A stretch of DNA of 64,000 nt from Selaginella tamariscina (Eukaryota > Streptophyta > Lycopodiopsida > Selaginellales > Selaginellaceae), in NCBI GenBank assembly GCA_003024785.1, contig PUQB01000059.1, forward strand, positions 627,853 to 691,852, given 5' to 3'. A model generated the notes under the pieces. That model did not search any database and had not been told where the DNA came from. It was given only the letters and a program-made list of their open reading frames with translations. This document shows, piece after piece, positions 46,991-60,781 of this stretch; position 1 is the first letter of the stretch, and each line of letters opens with the position of its first letter. The position numbers and the translations under genes were made by a program.

Positions 46991-49900
46991 ATGGCGGATG
47001 AGCCGCCAGAAGCACCGCATGGGGCTCCCCAGGAGAATGACAGCAGCAGTAACCGGACATTCTCCCTGGATGTTCAAAGCGCAGGCGCTCATCGATTGCG
47101 GTGCACTGTGAAGACGAAGCTCCCCGAATTCATGGGCAACGCGGATGATGTTCTTGCGGTATGTATGGGTTTTGCCCCAATGTGTATGTTCTCTTGGTTT
47201 CTGAATGCTGTGTATGGAAAATGCAGGAGTATGTTGTTGTTCTTGTTGGGCATGGCAAGCAGCGGAAGCAGGCTACTGCTGATCTTGAGGCTTTTCTTGG
47301 TTCTCAAAGTGAAGCCTTTGTTTCCTGGTAATTTCTCTTAATCATAACACGCCAATTTACCATATACACACATTAAGCGGTTTGACTGTTACTTAGTTCT
47401 GAATAATTCACACAGGTACATGCATACACATATATAATTCTTGTCTATCATATATATGCATATTAATTGTCTATAGAAATGGTCATCATAGTTTTCATAT
47501 GACACTCTTATAACTTCAACAAATATTAATGCAAATGGTTATGTATAAATGGTTATCTATATTTGTAGTGCTGATAATTTACATGTGGTAGGTTGTGGGA
47601 TCACCTGACGGAGAATTTACATGATTACGTAGAAACAAGTGACAAGGATCAAGTGCCAAAATCTGCTAGTAGTAAGGACCAAGTGCCAAAATCTGCAAGT
47701 AGTAAGGACCAAGTGCCAATATCTGCAAGTAATAAGGACCAAGTGCCAAAATTTGCAAGTGATAGGGACCAAGTGCCAAAACCTGCTGAGAAACAAGAGG
47801 CTCCTGTCCGGGTAAATTTGATTATATATATATATATATATATTCTTCTGTAGTATAAATTGTATATAAGATTGTAATTGATGAATTATATGACTAGTCA
47901 TTGCAGGATGGGCCTACTCAAGTAAAGGCAAACGAGGAAACTGTTGAGAAAACTGAGGATGCAAATAAGAAGGAATTGAAGAGAGATCGTTCTCCAGAAC
48001 CGTGGTCTCGAAGGAGAAGAACAAGAACAGAGAACAAAGAAGTCAAGGTAGGTTTGTATATATTATGAAGCTATAAAGTGCATGCATGCACACACACACA
48101 TATAACTTATAATGTTTCAGACTGACGTATCTCAACCGGAGGAAAAGCCACCTGAAAAGCCTACAGTTCCACGGTTAAATGCTTCTCGAAGGCTTCTCGA
48201 GTTTGCTGTTAGAGATGCTGTCCAACCTCCAGCACCGGCTGTCAAACGTACTGTTGACTTTACCTCTAATAAGAGGTTACGTTCCGTCGTTGCTGCTGAT
48301 CACGGTATGTCTTTTAATTCATACACACACACACACACACACACCGTTTGTTGTCTTATGTAATGCATTATATTATACAGAGAACCCTGTAGGCGCTAAT
48401 GGAAAGCTAAAGGCACGTCCAACCATATCAAAACAGGCTAGGAGTTCACCAGCGATCATGATAGCATTAAAGGCCGCAGCAGCGGCAGCTGAAGACGTGA
48501 CTAAGTCTAAAACAGCAGCTAAACCGGTTAAACAGTTCACCCCTGCGAGTGTTTGGGATCGTTTAGGAGGTCAATCCGATGAAGAACTACAAGACCAACA
48601 AAGTTTTAGGTATGTGTGTAAGCGTGCGCGCGCGTGCGTTTGGAAATAGACTATCATAACTACTTTCATAAGTTTTGGTGGATGTATATAGTATGTAATA
48701 CATATCTTTACAAGTGTGTACCGACATTGATTTCTAATATAGAGTGTGTTTTCTCAGAGGACGAGATAACGGAGAAATTGGAATATGTTCACATGGACAG
48801 TCGAAACAACAGGTAATTCAGTATATAAATGATATGTATGTAATTGCACTATATCATATATATCTTGTATATGAATATTCGATGATCAATTCTAAGCATA
48901 TACTAGTGGGTATTCATAGTTTTTCTTAGATATAATTTAATAGTCATATGTGATTTAATTTTATGTAACGAGATGGACAGTGTTGCTGAAAACACTGGTA
49001 AGCTTTATACAGATGCATCATATGTATGTATATGTAAGAGTAGAACTAATACATTATTATGATTTATACTCGTTTTGTGTAGACATGATACGGAGAGGCA
49101 ACATATACGGAAATCTACGGACAGGGTAAAGACTTCTGATACATATGAAGACGGTCATTCGGAGGAAAGACGTACTGACGAGATTCCAGAATATGCAAGT
49201 AATAAGAAGGAATATTCCAGGAAGCATGGTGTAAGGAAAGAGCGTCGTCAGAAAAAGCCTGAGGACTATAAACGGGTTTCACATATTGATGGGGATGTTA
49301 AACATAAGGATATACAGCCCATGGAACGTAGGCATGACGTTGAGCACGCCAACGAGGTAACTTAAACTACAAACACACACAAGCATATACGCACTCGCTA
49401 GATGTATATAGCTAGCGATCTTTACCGCTTTTCTCACTCAATTCTTGTTTGATATTAATATTGCCATAATACACACACGGATTTCAGTGTGTATATGTAA
49501 CATTATAACGTATGGGTATAAATATATCATGCGCTTATTGATATCATATTTTGTAGGATGTTACGGAGATGAAGAAGAGAATGAAACAGGTTGAGATGGA
49601 GGTAACAAAGCTCCGCGATGAAGCTAATAAAGGCACAGAGAAACCTGCTGCTAATACTGGTGAGCTGCGTGTGTGCGTGTGCTGCTGAGTTTTAAACATT
49701 AGAGAAAAAGAGAAACCGCTTTCTAAGACTACTTGTAATCCAGGCGTGAAGGAAGATGCTGATTCGAGAACAGTGATGGTCACCAATGTAAGTTTTAAGC
49801 CACACTTTTACTTATAAGTTTACTATTATTGTATATAATCTTAAAGATGTTATACTAATGACATAACATGGCTTATTTCAGGTTCATTTTGCAACCACTA

Positions 49901-51242
49901 AGGAAGCTATCTCCGCACATTTTGCATCTTGTGGAGAGGTTCTTAAAGTGACAATGCTTAATGATACAGTGGGAAAACCGAAAGGGTATGTGAACGTTGT
50001 ATGTGTGTGGTGTGTGAGAGAGAGAGAGAGAGAGAGGAGGGAGAGGTTACAGGTAGGAGGGAGCAGGGAGGGGGGCAGATGCATAAATGCGAGCTTCCTG
50101 CTAAATTTTTTTTGATTTTTATTTTAGGTCTGCTTATGTGGAGTTTACGTCTAGGAGGCAGCTGAGAAAGCTTTGGCAATGACCGAGTTGTCCTTACTTT
50201 CGAGACCATTGAGGGTACGTATTTTCTAAGATGACCCTAGATATAGTAACTAAATATATTTAGTAACTGTATATTATTTGGTGAATTTTGTTATATTAAC
50301 TGCTCATATTATACTAGCTATATCTGTATATCTACCCATGTAAATGAGATAAATTACATTATGTTGTTTAAATATAATATAGGCAATGTAACAAGTTGTG
50401 CATAATGAATTGTGGACATTAAACATTCATTGTAAATTTATATGGTTATACGATGGAGTATAATATATCTAATTTAGGTGGTACGGAAGGACGCTAACGT
50501 GGCGGAAACAAGCACCAGTACTGCCGCGGCGGCCCTGCCAGCGCCACGGCCTCCCATGATACGGCCCGTGCGGATGCCAATGAGGGCGTTCTCGCGGTCA
50601 CCGTTCATGAGAAGCTCGCCGTACATGCTGAGACCGCCCCCACGACTGCCCGTTGGACGGCCCCCTTTTCCCTCTGCTCCCCATTTACAGTGGAAACGCG
50701 ATGGCGGCAGTACCACTCCCGCAGGACCACGTGAGTACTATATATATAATATATATATATATATAGGCTATGACATATGTATGTATATTATATACTATGT
50801 AATGACGGTCTTATTATTATTAAATATTAGCTTAGTATTTATGCACCACCTCATACATTGTTTCCTCAACTTATATATATATATATATGAAGTATTCTTT
50901 ATACTATTTCAATTAAATATATAAATTTGTAAGTCTGTCATATGTGTTGTAAGTTCTTACAACATAACAGTAATTAAACTATATTTGTACAGATGTGGTG
51001 TGTGTGTGCGTGTGCGTGCATTATGTATCGACATGTATGTGCTGTAGAATTATGAAAATTTATAACACACATATGCAACTCATATTTTACACTAATTTTC
51101 TTTCACAGAGGGCAAGAACGGATTCCGGTCAAACGTGGGCGGTCCGATAAGACACAAGAGATCACTGTCGTACGTACGGCCTGCCGTGCAGCCGAGTACT
51201 GAGGCAGCAGCAGCGAGTACGGAAGAGCAGAAGGGCAGTTAA
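46991..51242 (+). CDS. Nuclear RNA-binding protein with N-terminal PWI/Nab2-type fold and C-terminal RRM
   Basis: Recognised exons are 46991-47158, 47227-47327, 47592-47811, 47907-48047, 48121-48304, 48381-48609, about 48758-48812, 49083-49356, 49557-49659, 49744-49787, 49882-49985, 50128-50214, 50478-50730 and 51109-51242. The N-terminus (LPEFMGNADDVLAEYVVVLVGHGK then LWDHLTENL across the third junction) matches the PWI-like fold of ZC3H14/Nab2-type poly(A)-RNA-binding proteins. A Lys/Glu-rich middle holds five decapeptide repeats and a short coiled coil. An RRM follows (TVMVTNVHF, AHFASCGEVLKVTML, KGSAYVEF), then an Arg/Pro/Met-rich tail. As read, one base is missing after the AYVEFTS codons, and the exon 6 to 7 junction is off by one. 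The rest splices in phase, so either a read error or a recent lesion is possible. The start at 46991 (MADEPPE) is preferred over the upstream in-frame ATG at 46841. A role in mRNA processing or poly(A) control is inferred. Confidence 0.75.
47644..47793 (+). repeat. Five tandem 30-bp units inside the PWI-RRM gene
   Basis: In exon 3 a 30-bp unit encoding KDQVPKSASS occurs five times with small changes; the last copies read KDQVPKFASD and RDQVPKPAEK. The frame is kept, so copy number can change without breaking the protein. Confidence 0.9.
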
Positions 51243-53986
51243 GGGCAGTTTGATGAGAGGCTGATTTTCAAACAAAAGGAGTAAAAAGGACAAAAACTCA
51301 AAAACTCAAAAAAAGGTTAAGAAAAGGTTAAAAAGGGCTGCTGACATCATCGCCGGAGGTCTGTTATTTTGTAAAATTTTCATTACTTATTATCTAAAGG
51401 TTTTATTTTCCGAGGGCAGGGAATGTGCGGTATTTGTTTACTATAGCGGCCTGTGAGGTATATAGCTTTTTTTTTGAAGCTCTTTATTTCTTTCTTTTAA
51501 TATGAATTATTATTATTTTAGTATTATATTTTATTCTCAACGTTTATGTGTGTTTGTGTGCGTGTGTATAGTAAATACATATATACAGATTTTATATCTT
51601 ACACTGACACAGATATATACATTTCTAATTAAGGTTGCACATAACATTCTTGTTGCTTTAATAACAATAACAGGTTGAGGTTGAAGCGGAGAATACGTGG
51701 CATCATGAGGTATGATGTATTATGTATGTACATGTATGTTATGTGTGTGTGTGTGTGATCACACACACGCACGCGTGTACACACACACACTAGAATATTA
51801 GTGATAGTACAGGATTGATGCATTATTCTGAACGTGGAGCTCGTGCAATACAACAGAGCATGTTCTCCACTATTAAGTCTGTTAGTCTCTGTCGGACCCA
51901 GTTAGTGATTCTCCCTCCTGTACAGCTTGTATTATGTATAGTGCCCACCCACGAAGACAAGACGTGCAAATCAAATATGTATATATAATTTACACATTTT
52001 TACATATTTTTTTAAATATTTTATTTAATATCTAAACTTTAAACCTGATTCGAAAAGTGTACTTGTCATATAGTTTAATAATATAAAAACAAACTCTAGT
52101 ATTTATTATAAATATAAATTACTGTAATAAAAACTAGACGTTTTAACTTAAATTTTATTTAGCAGATACCACATGGTTTGCTATAAAAGCCTGTCGATTT
52201 CATAGAGAAGTTCACTAACTTTAACTTAACGTTAGTTAAGCTATATTAGTTAATTATTCACTTTTAATTATTATTAATTTAAGTATGCCATTGTTAGAGC
52301 AGGTTCCACATGGTTTGGCTTTACATGTCTCACAAAGGGAGTCAATTCCAAACTTGGACCTGCAAAAATCTCCACTAACTTAATTATTTAATATTAATCA
52401 CTATTAAATTAAATATCATTTAATTAATTAATGTATTTAAAGCTTAAACTTTATCAGTATGTCAATCCCACATGGTTTAGACTGCAACTTGTCTTTAATA
52501 TATACAGTTGTGACTCATAACTAGTATATTTACTGTGTCTATATATATACATATATATTAAACGCGTGTATATGTGTATATATATATATATAATTCTTCC
52601 GATTTATATTGTAGGAATTATTTTGATTCGATACGATGTTTTATATTTATATAAAAATGAAATCACTTCAGGTGGATGCATGTGAGAGTTTAAATATTAT
52701 ATATCTATTTTAATTAAAACGTTTTTAAGTTTTTTATGTATTGGAGCTTAGTTGTCATTGTTCAGTGGCCACGTTCGACCCCGCATGCCCCCTCAACAAA
52801 CTATTGAATTTTTTTCATTATTTATATATATATACTTGTGTGTGAAACCAAACGACAAGTATGACACACACACACATACATACACACACCTAGGTGTGTG
52901 TATGACTATGAAAACACATCCGCTACATACTAGCCTCTGGTTTAAAAACGTGTGGACTGAAGTACATACATATATCTATCTTATATTGTGTGTATAATAT
53001 ATATAATATATATGAGTATAACTAGAGTTTAACTTATGTGCTCGTTGCTAAGTCAAGTTGTCAAGCAAGTTTTCACGTCACCATCTTATAAAAAGTCAAG
53101 TTTTTCATGTTTAAAAGTCAAATAACGTACATATGTGCGCGTGTGTGTGTGTGCTGTTTTAACGTCCACTGTGTATATAAAAATGTGTGAAATTTAAATA
53201 AAAAATAAATTGTAATATAATAATTATAAAAGTATAGCTTTATATATTCTATATGATGCATAACTTTAGCAAACTAGTTTACCAAAGGTTAAATAATTTG
53301 GGTAATGATACACATTTCCACTCAGTAAACAACCCACATAGCGGAGTCGTCCTCGAGTCGCCATCATGCACCCAACAACAATCACTAGCTACCTTCCCTT
53401 CTACTTCAAGGTACAGTCTTACCTAATATATTTAACACTAATAATTAACATTAATATGCAATTAATATTTTTATAATTTAATTAATAAAAATCAGGCGAT
53501 TTGTGAAAATAAGACAAAGTTCCCAGGTTAGTTCCATATTCGGTTGTTTGCTTCCGTTAGCCTTTGGCATCAAAGAGTAGACACATGAACTACTACTCTA
53601 CAGTAAATTTAATTATTTAGCACATTTTCAACAAAAATATGCTCATGTCATATACTCCTTGTGTTAAACTCACGCGCAACAACCACAGACCGGATGTTAC
53701 ACTGGACCATTTACACATATATTAAACTTTCTATATGTTATTTTATGTTGCACACGTACATTCTCTTACTGTATATAGGAGGATATAAAGGTATATTCTG
53801 ATAAACCCAGACAAGAAAAGAACAAAGATGAGTATATAATATCACATAGATTGAATTCAATCGATTCACACTCTTTCCCTCTCTTCTGCAGCAGCTTTTG
53901 AAAATATGTATATAAATAATCTTTATATATATATATATATATATATAAATTTGAATGTGTGTATACGTATACATATAAAAGCACAC
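51243..53986. other. AT-rich intergenic DNA with microsatellites and a threefold repeat
   Basis: The first 300 bp are the 3' flank of the RNA-binding protein gene. TG/CA tracts occur near 51740-51795 and 52864-52900. Around 52168, 52307 and 52459 the phrase CCACATGGTTT recurs at about 140-150-bp spacing, with a shared ACTAACTT(T/A)A downstream of the first two. No gene was recognised. Confidence 0.5.
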
Positions 53987-54091
53987 CTTACAGCTCACAT
54001 ATAACAAGTGCCCTTTGCCAGCAAACCTCTGTCCGTGCACGAACAAGGTGGCAGAACAAACAGTGCATTTGTTTTTTTTCCTTTATCCTCC
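53987..54091 (-). other. Possible orphan exon with a CxxC motif
   Basis: Bounded on the minus strand by CTACGCAG and AAG/GTGTGC, this 105-bp stretch can encode KCTVCSATLFVHGQRFAGKG followed by HLLYVSCK in one frame. That looks protein-coding and could be half of a zinc-binding unit. The frame is interrupted near an A run at the upstream end. I do not recognise the family and found no convincing neighbouring exons. Confidence 0.3.
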
Positions 54092-54453
54092 CTGCGTAGG
54101 AATTTCCTCAAGCACACACGCACGCACGCACGCACGCACATACACACATATTAAAAAGAATAACTAAATTAAAAGAATGTTCATCACTGCTTTCTTCATC
54201 ATCAACTACACAATCCCAAACTAACTTAATTTAAAAAACAATAAAAAAAATTTAAAAAAAAAACGACCTTCAACTTGATGACAAAAGATGAATCACCACC
54301 GACAGTCTCTCTCTGTTCATCTCCCCAAAGAGTTTGGTGCAAATCCCAACTTACGTGCATGGCACATGCATGTCCGCCACCTGCATGAACCCTAACCCTA
54401 CACACTTTGGAGAGTGAAAAACCGATCAAATATGTGCGAGAGCCCTGAAAACC

Positions 54454-55675
54454 TCAGCTGGTGTAGATTAAACCTCCGTCAATGATAACTTCTTGTGAGG
54501 AACTCGGCTGTCTCTGGTGCATCTCCTTCTGCCTTCTCATCTCCAGTACCTTTCTATGGAGTTAGAGTGCACGTCCGAGATAAATGTCGGACTCAGTGCG
54601 GACGGTACTCGGGGAACAGCCGGCCCGACTTGTACCTCACTCCGCAGGCGTTACAGAGAGTCTTCGGTCCTCGGGTCCGGCTCTCCACTGAGGAGTCTTC
54701 TGGCTGAGACAGTGTGTGCATCTCCTGGGCTGAACATCACTTCCGGTTTCTGCCGTCTTACTGCAACGGTTTGACCTGCAACGGTGGCTTCCCGGCCCTT
54801 ACCGGAGTGGATACATTTACCATTTTGGAGATGCTTACAATGCTGCTCTCCTGCTCCCTGAGAACGGGGACAGAGTCCCCACGTCTTGCTCGAAACAACA
54901 GTTGTTATCCAGTGAGCCGGAACCGGAGCCTGAGCCTGCATTATCCGATACAATCTCCTTCTCGGCCGACACGGAGCTCGTTGCGGGGGACACTCCGTTC
55001 GTCGTGGAATTAAGCAGGCACGAGGAGCTCGTGTTGTTCCATGAAGTATTGGACGAGTTCCTGCTCTCTTGCTCCTCGGCCTCCCCGGGACGGCTTGGTT
55101 AGCGAGACGGCCGGACGTGCTCTCCAGCACCGAGATAGGACTGCCCACTTGAAACGTGTCCTTGGTAGAGCTCTCTTCCACAAGCATCATCCGTGTGTCC
55201 TCTTGTTGGTGTGCTCCTCGGGTTTCTTGTTGTCGCTCGTGTTGGATACCGGTGAATACTGTCCCTTGTTACCGATGAACACCCCCATACCGAACGAGTC
55301 GTCATCCACAAAACTGGACAGCCACTCCAGCTCCGGTATTTCATCGCACTGTTAACGACACAATGTTTATGAGCGGTGTCTTACTGGAGAGAGAGAGAGA
55401 CTTACATCAATGGAAAACTCATTGGCAGCAGGCTGCTCGAGAGCAGCCGGTGACTGTGACTGGTGCTGCTGCGTAACGGTTCTCTCCGTGGTCACGGCAG
55501 AGAGCTCCTCTCCGATAGGGCCGGCTATGTCCTCGTTGGAGAAATCCAGGTCCTCGATATGGAACGGGTCGAGTACGCTCCCCGGCTCGGGCTCCCATGT
55601 GGCCGGGGGCCGTCTTGATATATCTGTGCTGGAACTGTGTGGCTTACTGATGAACGCACTGGAAACCTCCATCAT
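54454..55675 (-). CDS. GATA zinc-finger transcription factor
   Basis: Two exons, 55406-55675 and 54454-55348, joined in phase ([18 protein letters not shown]). The [11 protein letters not shown] motif, an RSKR patch and one GATA finger ([12 protein letters not shown], then [21 protein letters not shown]) are typical of plant subfamily A GATA factors, which bind WGATAR sites in light- and development-related promoters. The C-terminus reads [11 protein letters not shown] then ends TS. As read, the second exon has several single-base losses: one G between the two halves of the zinc finger (AGPE/GPKTL), one G before ALSPTF, one C before HRKVLEM, and others in the Ser/Asn-rich stretch. Because each is a one-base loss in a short run while the surrounding codons stay conserved, sequencing error is a strong alternative to a pseudogene. 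ATGs just upstream of 55675 are also in frame. Confidence 0.8.
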
Positions 55676-57508
55676 ATGCATACAATGTCTGTCTGTGAGA
55701 GAGGCAACAGTGAGTGAAGGAAAAGCCGCTGGGTACTGGCATGACCCAATAGAGAGCAAGAGTGAAGCAAAGCCTTTTACCTTTTGTAGATGGTACTTGA
55801 AATGGTGAGTGGATTGCTCAAATGGGGACCTCCCTGGCTCAAATGGGAGCCCAAATAAAATGTTATAAGTGGGTTTTTTCTATCTATATCTCCAAGAAAA
55901 GACTCAAATATAGATACTCAGATGGGTTCGTTGCCCAGTGGAGGCATATCGGGTAGGGAAATGTATAGTATAGTCCCTCTTGTCAAAGAGAACCAGTGCA
56001 CAACAGGTTGCCCTTTCAACCCATGTTCTGTGTGTTGTAAAAAAAACAAATGCCAATATAATTAAATGATAAATAAGGGGAAAAAAAATTACTTGTATAT
56101 TGGTATATATATACTTGATCGTGGATGCCAGCTTGGCCTTCTGACCATGACGTTCAAGCCGTCGGATCTCCGAACCGGCGGTTGCGATGCCGCGCGACGT
56201 GAGGGTTTAAACAAAGGAGTGGTGAAAAAATATCATGGGGTACATGGCTTATAACGTGAGAGGTAGCAGGTCCAGCTTTACTCACCGCTTCTTTAATGGG
56301 TGGGTTTTTAGTTTTTATGTTGGTGGTCACATGACGGCCTTTAAAGTTAAAGAGAGAAAAGATATGTATTAAACTTCTAATTAATTCTTAATCCGCTTAA
56401 TTATCTGCTGCACCAGCAGCAGGAAAAGTTGCATTCAGGCAGACAGACAAGAGGGCATGTTCCAAGTTAAGGATCTTAATACGCATTACAGGTTTCATTT
56501 TATACGTGTATAGTTTAGTAATTCTAAATCGTAGTATAATTAAATGTATGCCAGTTATGGTGTAAGTAGGCACCAGATTGTTGTTGTTCGGTCTCTATCT
56601 CTATTGTTGGGGGATATGCCTGTGGGTCGCAACATCGTGGCCGTCAAGTTGAAGAAACAGCTGAAGAATCTCGACCATAGAATTGCATAGAAAAGATCTA
56701 TGTACTGTATGAGGTTGTTCCATACTCCACGAGACTTACATGTGTTGAACTCCTTAAACTGTGTATTAGTCGTCTAAATAATTTAATCGTATCACGCATA
56801 ATAGCATACGTGTAGATCAAATATCTGTTGAATGTTATACAATCAAAGATTATTCGTTTTAAATGGGCATGGACCTTTCAACTTCAAACGTGCTTTTCTA
56901 TAACCGGTGGCCACTTTGACATACACACAACGCACACGCACACACACACACAACACAATTGCGTTACGTCTGGATTGTTGGACACAGATTTTATCGTATA
57001 TAGTTGTGTATACGACACCAGGTACGCACATGTACAATGTATGTATATATGTGAAGCAAGAAGTTGACACGGCATTCCGTTTTCGTGTATGTTACTACAC
57101 TTTTTTCAAAGCCACCTCACATGGCTGCTGCATGAATCACACCTGACAAACTTTCACCCTAGTACATGTCAATTGTACCACACTTGAACCCTAAAGGGAA
57201 AAGGGAAAGTATATTCTGCCCTAATTTATTTAGGGCACTTAATGATTTTGCTGCAGCCCATAATGTGAGTTGTCTATGTTATCTTATCATGTACTTCGTA
57301 TTTATAAATGTTTACACTGAATGTAATCTCAAATACAATACATATATAATAATATAAGATGTGATTTAAATTATGCTGCAGTAAGTTGTTTCATGTATTG
57401 TTCTGTGTATGGCAATAGTATAACCAATGTAACGAGTGCCTTGCTCATACCACCTATTGTAAATCTCTAGCTGCACACACACACACACACAAGTTCTGAT
57501 ATTAGAGT
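55676..57508. other. Intergenic DNA upstream of the GATA gene
   Basis: Promoter side of the GATA gene, then AT-rich DNA. A short GC-rich stretch at about 56125-56210 has an open frame (PSDLRTGGCDAARREG) that I cannot assign. CA tracts lie near 56925-56957 and 57473-57491. No other gene was seen. Confidence 0.45.
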
Positions 57509-60500
57509 TTAAAGATACTTAACATCTTTACGTGAATATAACTTCTCTTCTCTTACACACACACGCACACAGTGCCTGTACATACCTGCGAGTTTAAGTG
57601 AGGTTTTGGGTGTACTTCCAGGTGAGCTCTGTTGAACAAGATAGGGATCCGGTTCAATCCTCTTGAGCATCTCCACAACTTGTCTCATTGTCGGCCGTGC
57701 TGCTGGAGCTGCACTTGTGCACAGAAGTGCAATTTCTAAAAACATAAGCATTTCAGGCTCCGCTGTGTCCTTAGCCTCTGGTCGAGAACCTCTTCCGGTC
57801 CTCCTTTCATGTGTACTCTACTCCTCACCCATCTGCACATAACAAGGTAAATTATATATATATCCACACTAGTAATACACACACGCACGCACACGTACTT
57901 GACAATGTCAACGCATTCTCCATATTCAGCTCGATAGGCCTTTTACCCGTAACAAGCTCCAGTAACACCACCCCAAAGCTGTATGTATCACTTTCTCATT
58001 CACTTTCAACGTATATGCATACTCTGAAGAGAAAAACCGTATATATCAATCACATGTACGTATAATCACTCTCTCTCATACACACACACCTGGAGCAATG
58101 TAACCATAGGACCCAGCAACGTCGTATAGTATGATAGTTCCCGGACTTAACAGCTTAGCAATACCAAAATCAGCTAGCTTTGCTTCAAAGTTTTCATCCA
58201 AGAGTATGTTATCGACTTAATATCTCGGTTAAAACTGCAGGTATACAATCGTGATGAAGATACGATAGCCCTTCTGCTGCTCCCACTGCAATTTTATATC
58301 GTGTTTTTCCAATCCAAGTTTACCACTCTTTTGCCATGTAAAACATCTCCCAGGCTACCATTTGGTACATACTCGAGTATTAGTAAATCCGTGTTGTAGT
58401 TTTCAGCAACTTATAATCTCACAATGTTTCTATGCCTTATTTCTCCTAAAGTCCTTATCTCAGCCTGTATAGCCTTATGTTACAACCTTCTCTCTCTCTC
58501 ACACACACACACACACGCGCACACGCACCTCAAACTGGTGTTGGCTGAGCAATTTCTGATCTCCAGAGTTGTTTAACTGCTAATGACTGTCCACTAAACA
58601 ATCAACCCGGTAAACTTTCCAGATCCCCCACTACCAATGACATTGGAGTCATGGAGCTTATCAACCACATCCAGTTCGTCAAAGGATAGCCTTTGAAAAG
58701 ATTTCACTTCCCACTGCTGCTTATATATCTGCCTATGTAACCTCCAGGTAAGTAGCTTGTAACCCAAGGCTACAGCTAGAACGACTGCTACAAGGACAAT
58801 GATCACCAAGCCCAGCCATCGGTAAAATGGGTTTACCACGGTTTGAGGGGTGGGGCACTGTCCATTACACAGATGTGCGTTCCCCTCGAAACTGGTAGAG
58901 TCGAAACTAACCGTCCAGACGTCGGGGACTCTACCATGGAGATCGTGTATGAGATGTTTACTTGATAGTCGGAGTCCACCGAGTGACGCCGGTATCTCCC
59001 CGGTTAACCGGTTTGTTTAGACAGGTCTACTGCATTAAGAGTCGGAAGGCTTCCCATTGTCGAAGGTATCTCACCGGAGAGTTTATTATATGATAAGTCC
59101 AGCGTGGTCAACTTCCTACGTAAAGATATACATGTGTAACCACACACGCACACACATATGAGTATATGTGTATACTTACCACAGTTGCTTATATCTTTGC
59201 TTATTTCTCCAGATAGCTGGTTATTTGAGATGTCCAAGTTCGCTAGAGACGGACACTCTCCGAAAGTAACCGGTCCGGTAAATGCATTATCCGACGCTGT
59301 GATAGTGTCCAGTTTTGGGATATCCCAGACTTCTTGAGGTAACCTTCCACTAAACTGGTTGTTGTTTAAGTAGAGGATTGACAAATTAAGAGAGCCGAGC
59401 CGACAGCCGAGCTAACCGTCCCGTTAAACCGGTTAAAACTGAGATTCAAGACTATCATCTTTGGAGAGGACCATAGCTTCTCCGGTACCGGACCTTCAAG
59501 GCTGTTGTTATGCACCTGGAAACGCATGAAACTCCGACAGTCTCCGTAACTTTCCGGCATCCTTCCGGTGAAGTTATTGTCGTAGAAGCTTAAGTTTTGC
59601 AGCTGACCACCACTGCATATGTAAGGCGGAAGCTCTCCAGTGAGCATATTCTGTGAGACTGTGAACTGCCTGCGGAAGAATCACTATTAGAAACACACAC
59701 GCACGCACACATACATACTTGAGGCTGCTTGCTGTTTACTCCCATTAAGTAGGGACTTTCCCAGTGAGCCTGTTCGAGTAAAGCAGGAAATACTCGATGT
59801 ATTTTAATCCTGCTAAGCCTGTGGTATCTCACCAGTGAGCTGGTTACTGTAGAGCTGGAAGACCCTCAAATTCTTAAGCGTTGATATTTCTTCAGGAATA
59901 CTGCCACTAAGAAAATTCTGTGAAGCATCAATGTCTGTAAGCAGAGCAAGATTCCCAATCTCTCTGGGAATATCCCCTGTGAGCTTGTTTGCAAAGAGCT
60001 CAAGCTTTGTCAGCTTAGTAGCGTTCATCCTCAGCAGGTATGCTCCCTGTGAGGTTTGTACTGCAGCTCAAGGAAATCCAACTCTTTCAAGTTCCCGAGC
60101 TCCGGTGGATATTCCCGACCACCGGCATCCGGACAGGCTCAATCTACCAGTTTGGTTAAGTTACCAAACTGTTTCGGGATCGTGCTCGGTAAAAACGGGT
60201 TGTACGAGAGGTTTAAGTATGTTAAGTTGGTTAGCTCGCTAATCTCAGAGGGAAACGACGTGAGCAAGTTGTTTGTTAACACAAGCACTTCTAGTGAACT
60301 CCTGAGGAGACCTAAGGGGATACTCCCATCGAAGTTGTTAACTGACAAGTCCAGGTAGTTAACGGGGGGTAAATCTTCTGGGAGGGACCGTAAAAGTAGT
60401 TTTCACTGAGGTCAAGGTGAGATAAACTTGTGCAGTTTGTGAAGAGACCCTGTATACTCTGTTGGAAATTGTTATAGGGATGATTAAGCTTGTTAGACTG

Positions 60501-60781
60501 GTTAACTCACAGATTTGTGCCGAGAGCGTTCCATTGAGCTGGAAATTCGTAAAGTTTAACCGTGCTACTGAGAAGTTCCGGTGAGCACGATACGCCTGAC
60601 CAGTTGCAGAAGTGTGTTGAGTTCCCCAGTTGTGCAGTGCACCGAGTGGATCTTCAAGATGTTTCCTCAGGTCCGATAGAACCTGTCCGTCGTCCGACAG
60701 AGAACTATTTAGTATGGAAAGTATGGAGAATGCAAGGATGCATTATGTGGATTTCCTCATTCTGTGCATGGAGAAGAACAT
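57509..60781 (-). pseudogene. LRR receptor-like kinase (clade XI, IKU2/RLK7/HAESA-like), frame-disrupted
   Basis: Minus-strand order: signal peptide (MFFSMHRMRKST then ILAFSILSILNSS), LRRNT with CNWSGVSC, about a dozen or more leucine-rich repeats (for example LFANKLTGDIPREIGNL and LRVFQLYSNQLTGEIP), an island with CSGGQLQNLSFYDNNFTGRM, transmembrane helix LGLVIIVLVAVVLAVALGY, juxtamembrane WEVKSFQRLSFDELDVVDKL, a glycine loop VIGSGGSGK, activation-loop traces ([10 protein letters not shown]) and a C-terminus RPTMRQVVEMLKRIEP. The repeat and juxtamembrane text is closest to the peptide-hormone receptor group that includes IKU2, RLK7 and HAESA. Several frame changes occur along the gene and the kinase region is the most damaged. 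It is a pseudogene, or a gene with uncorrected indels. Introns with TG/CA repeats interrupt the repeats. Confidence 0.7.
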
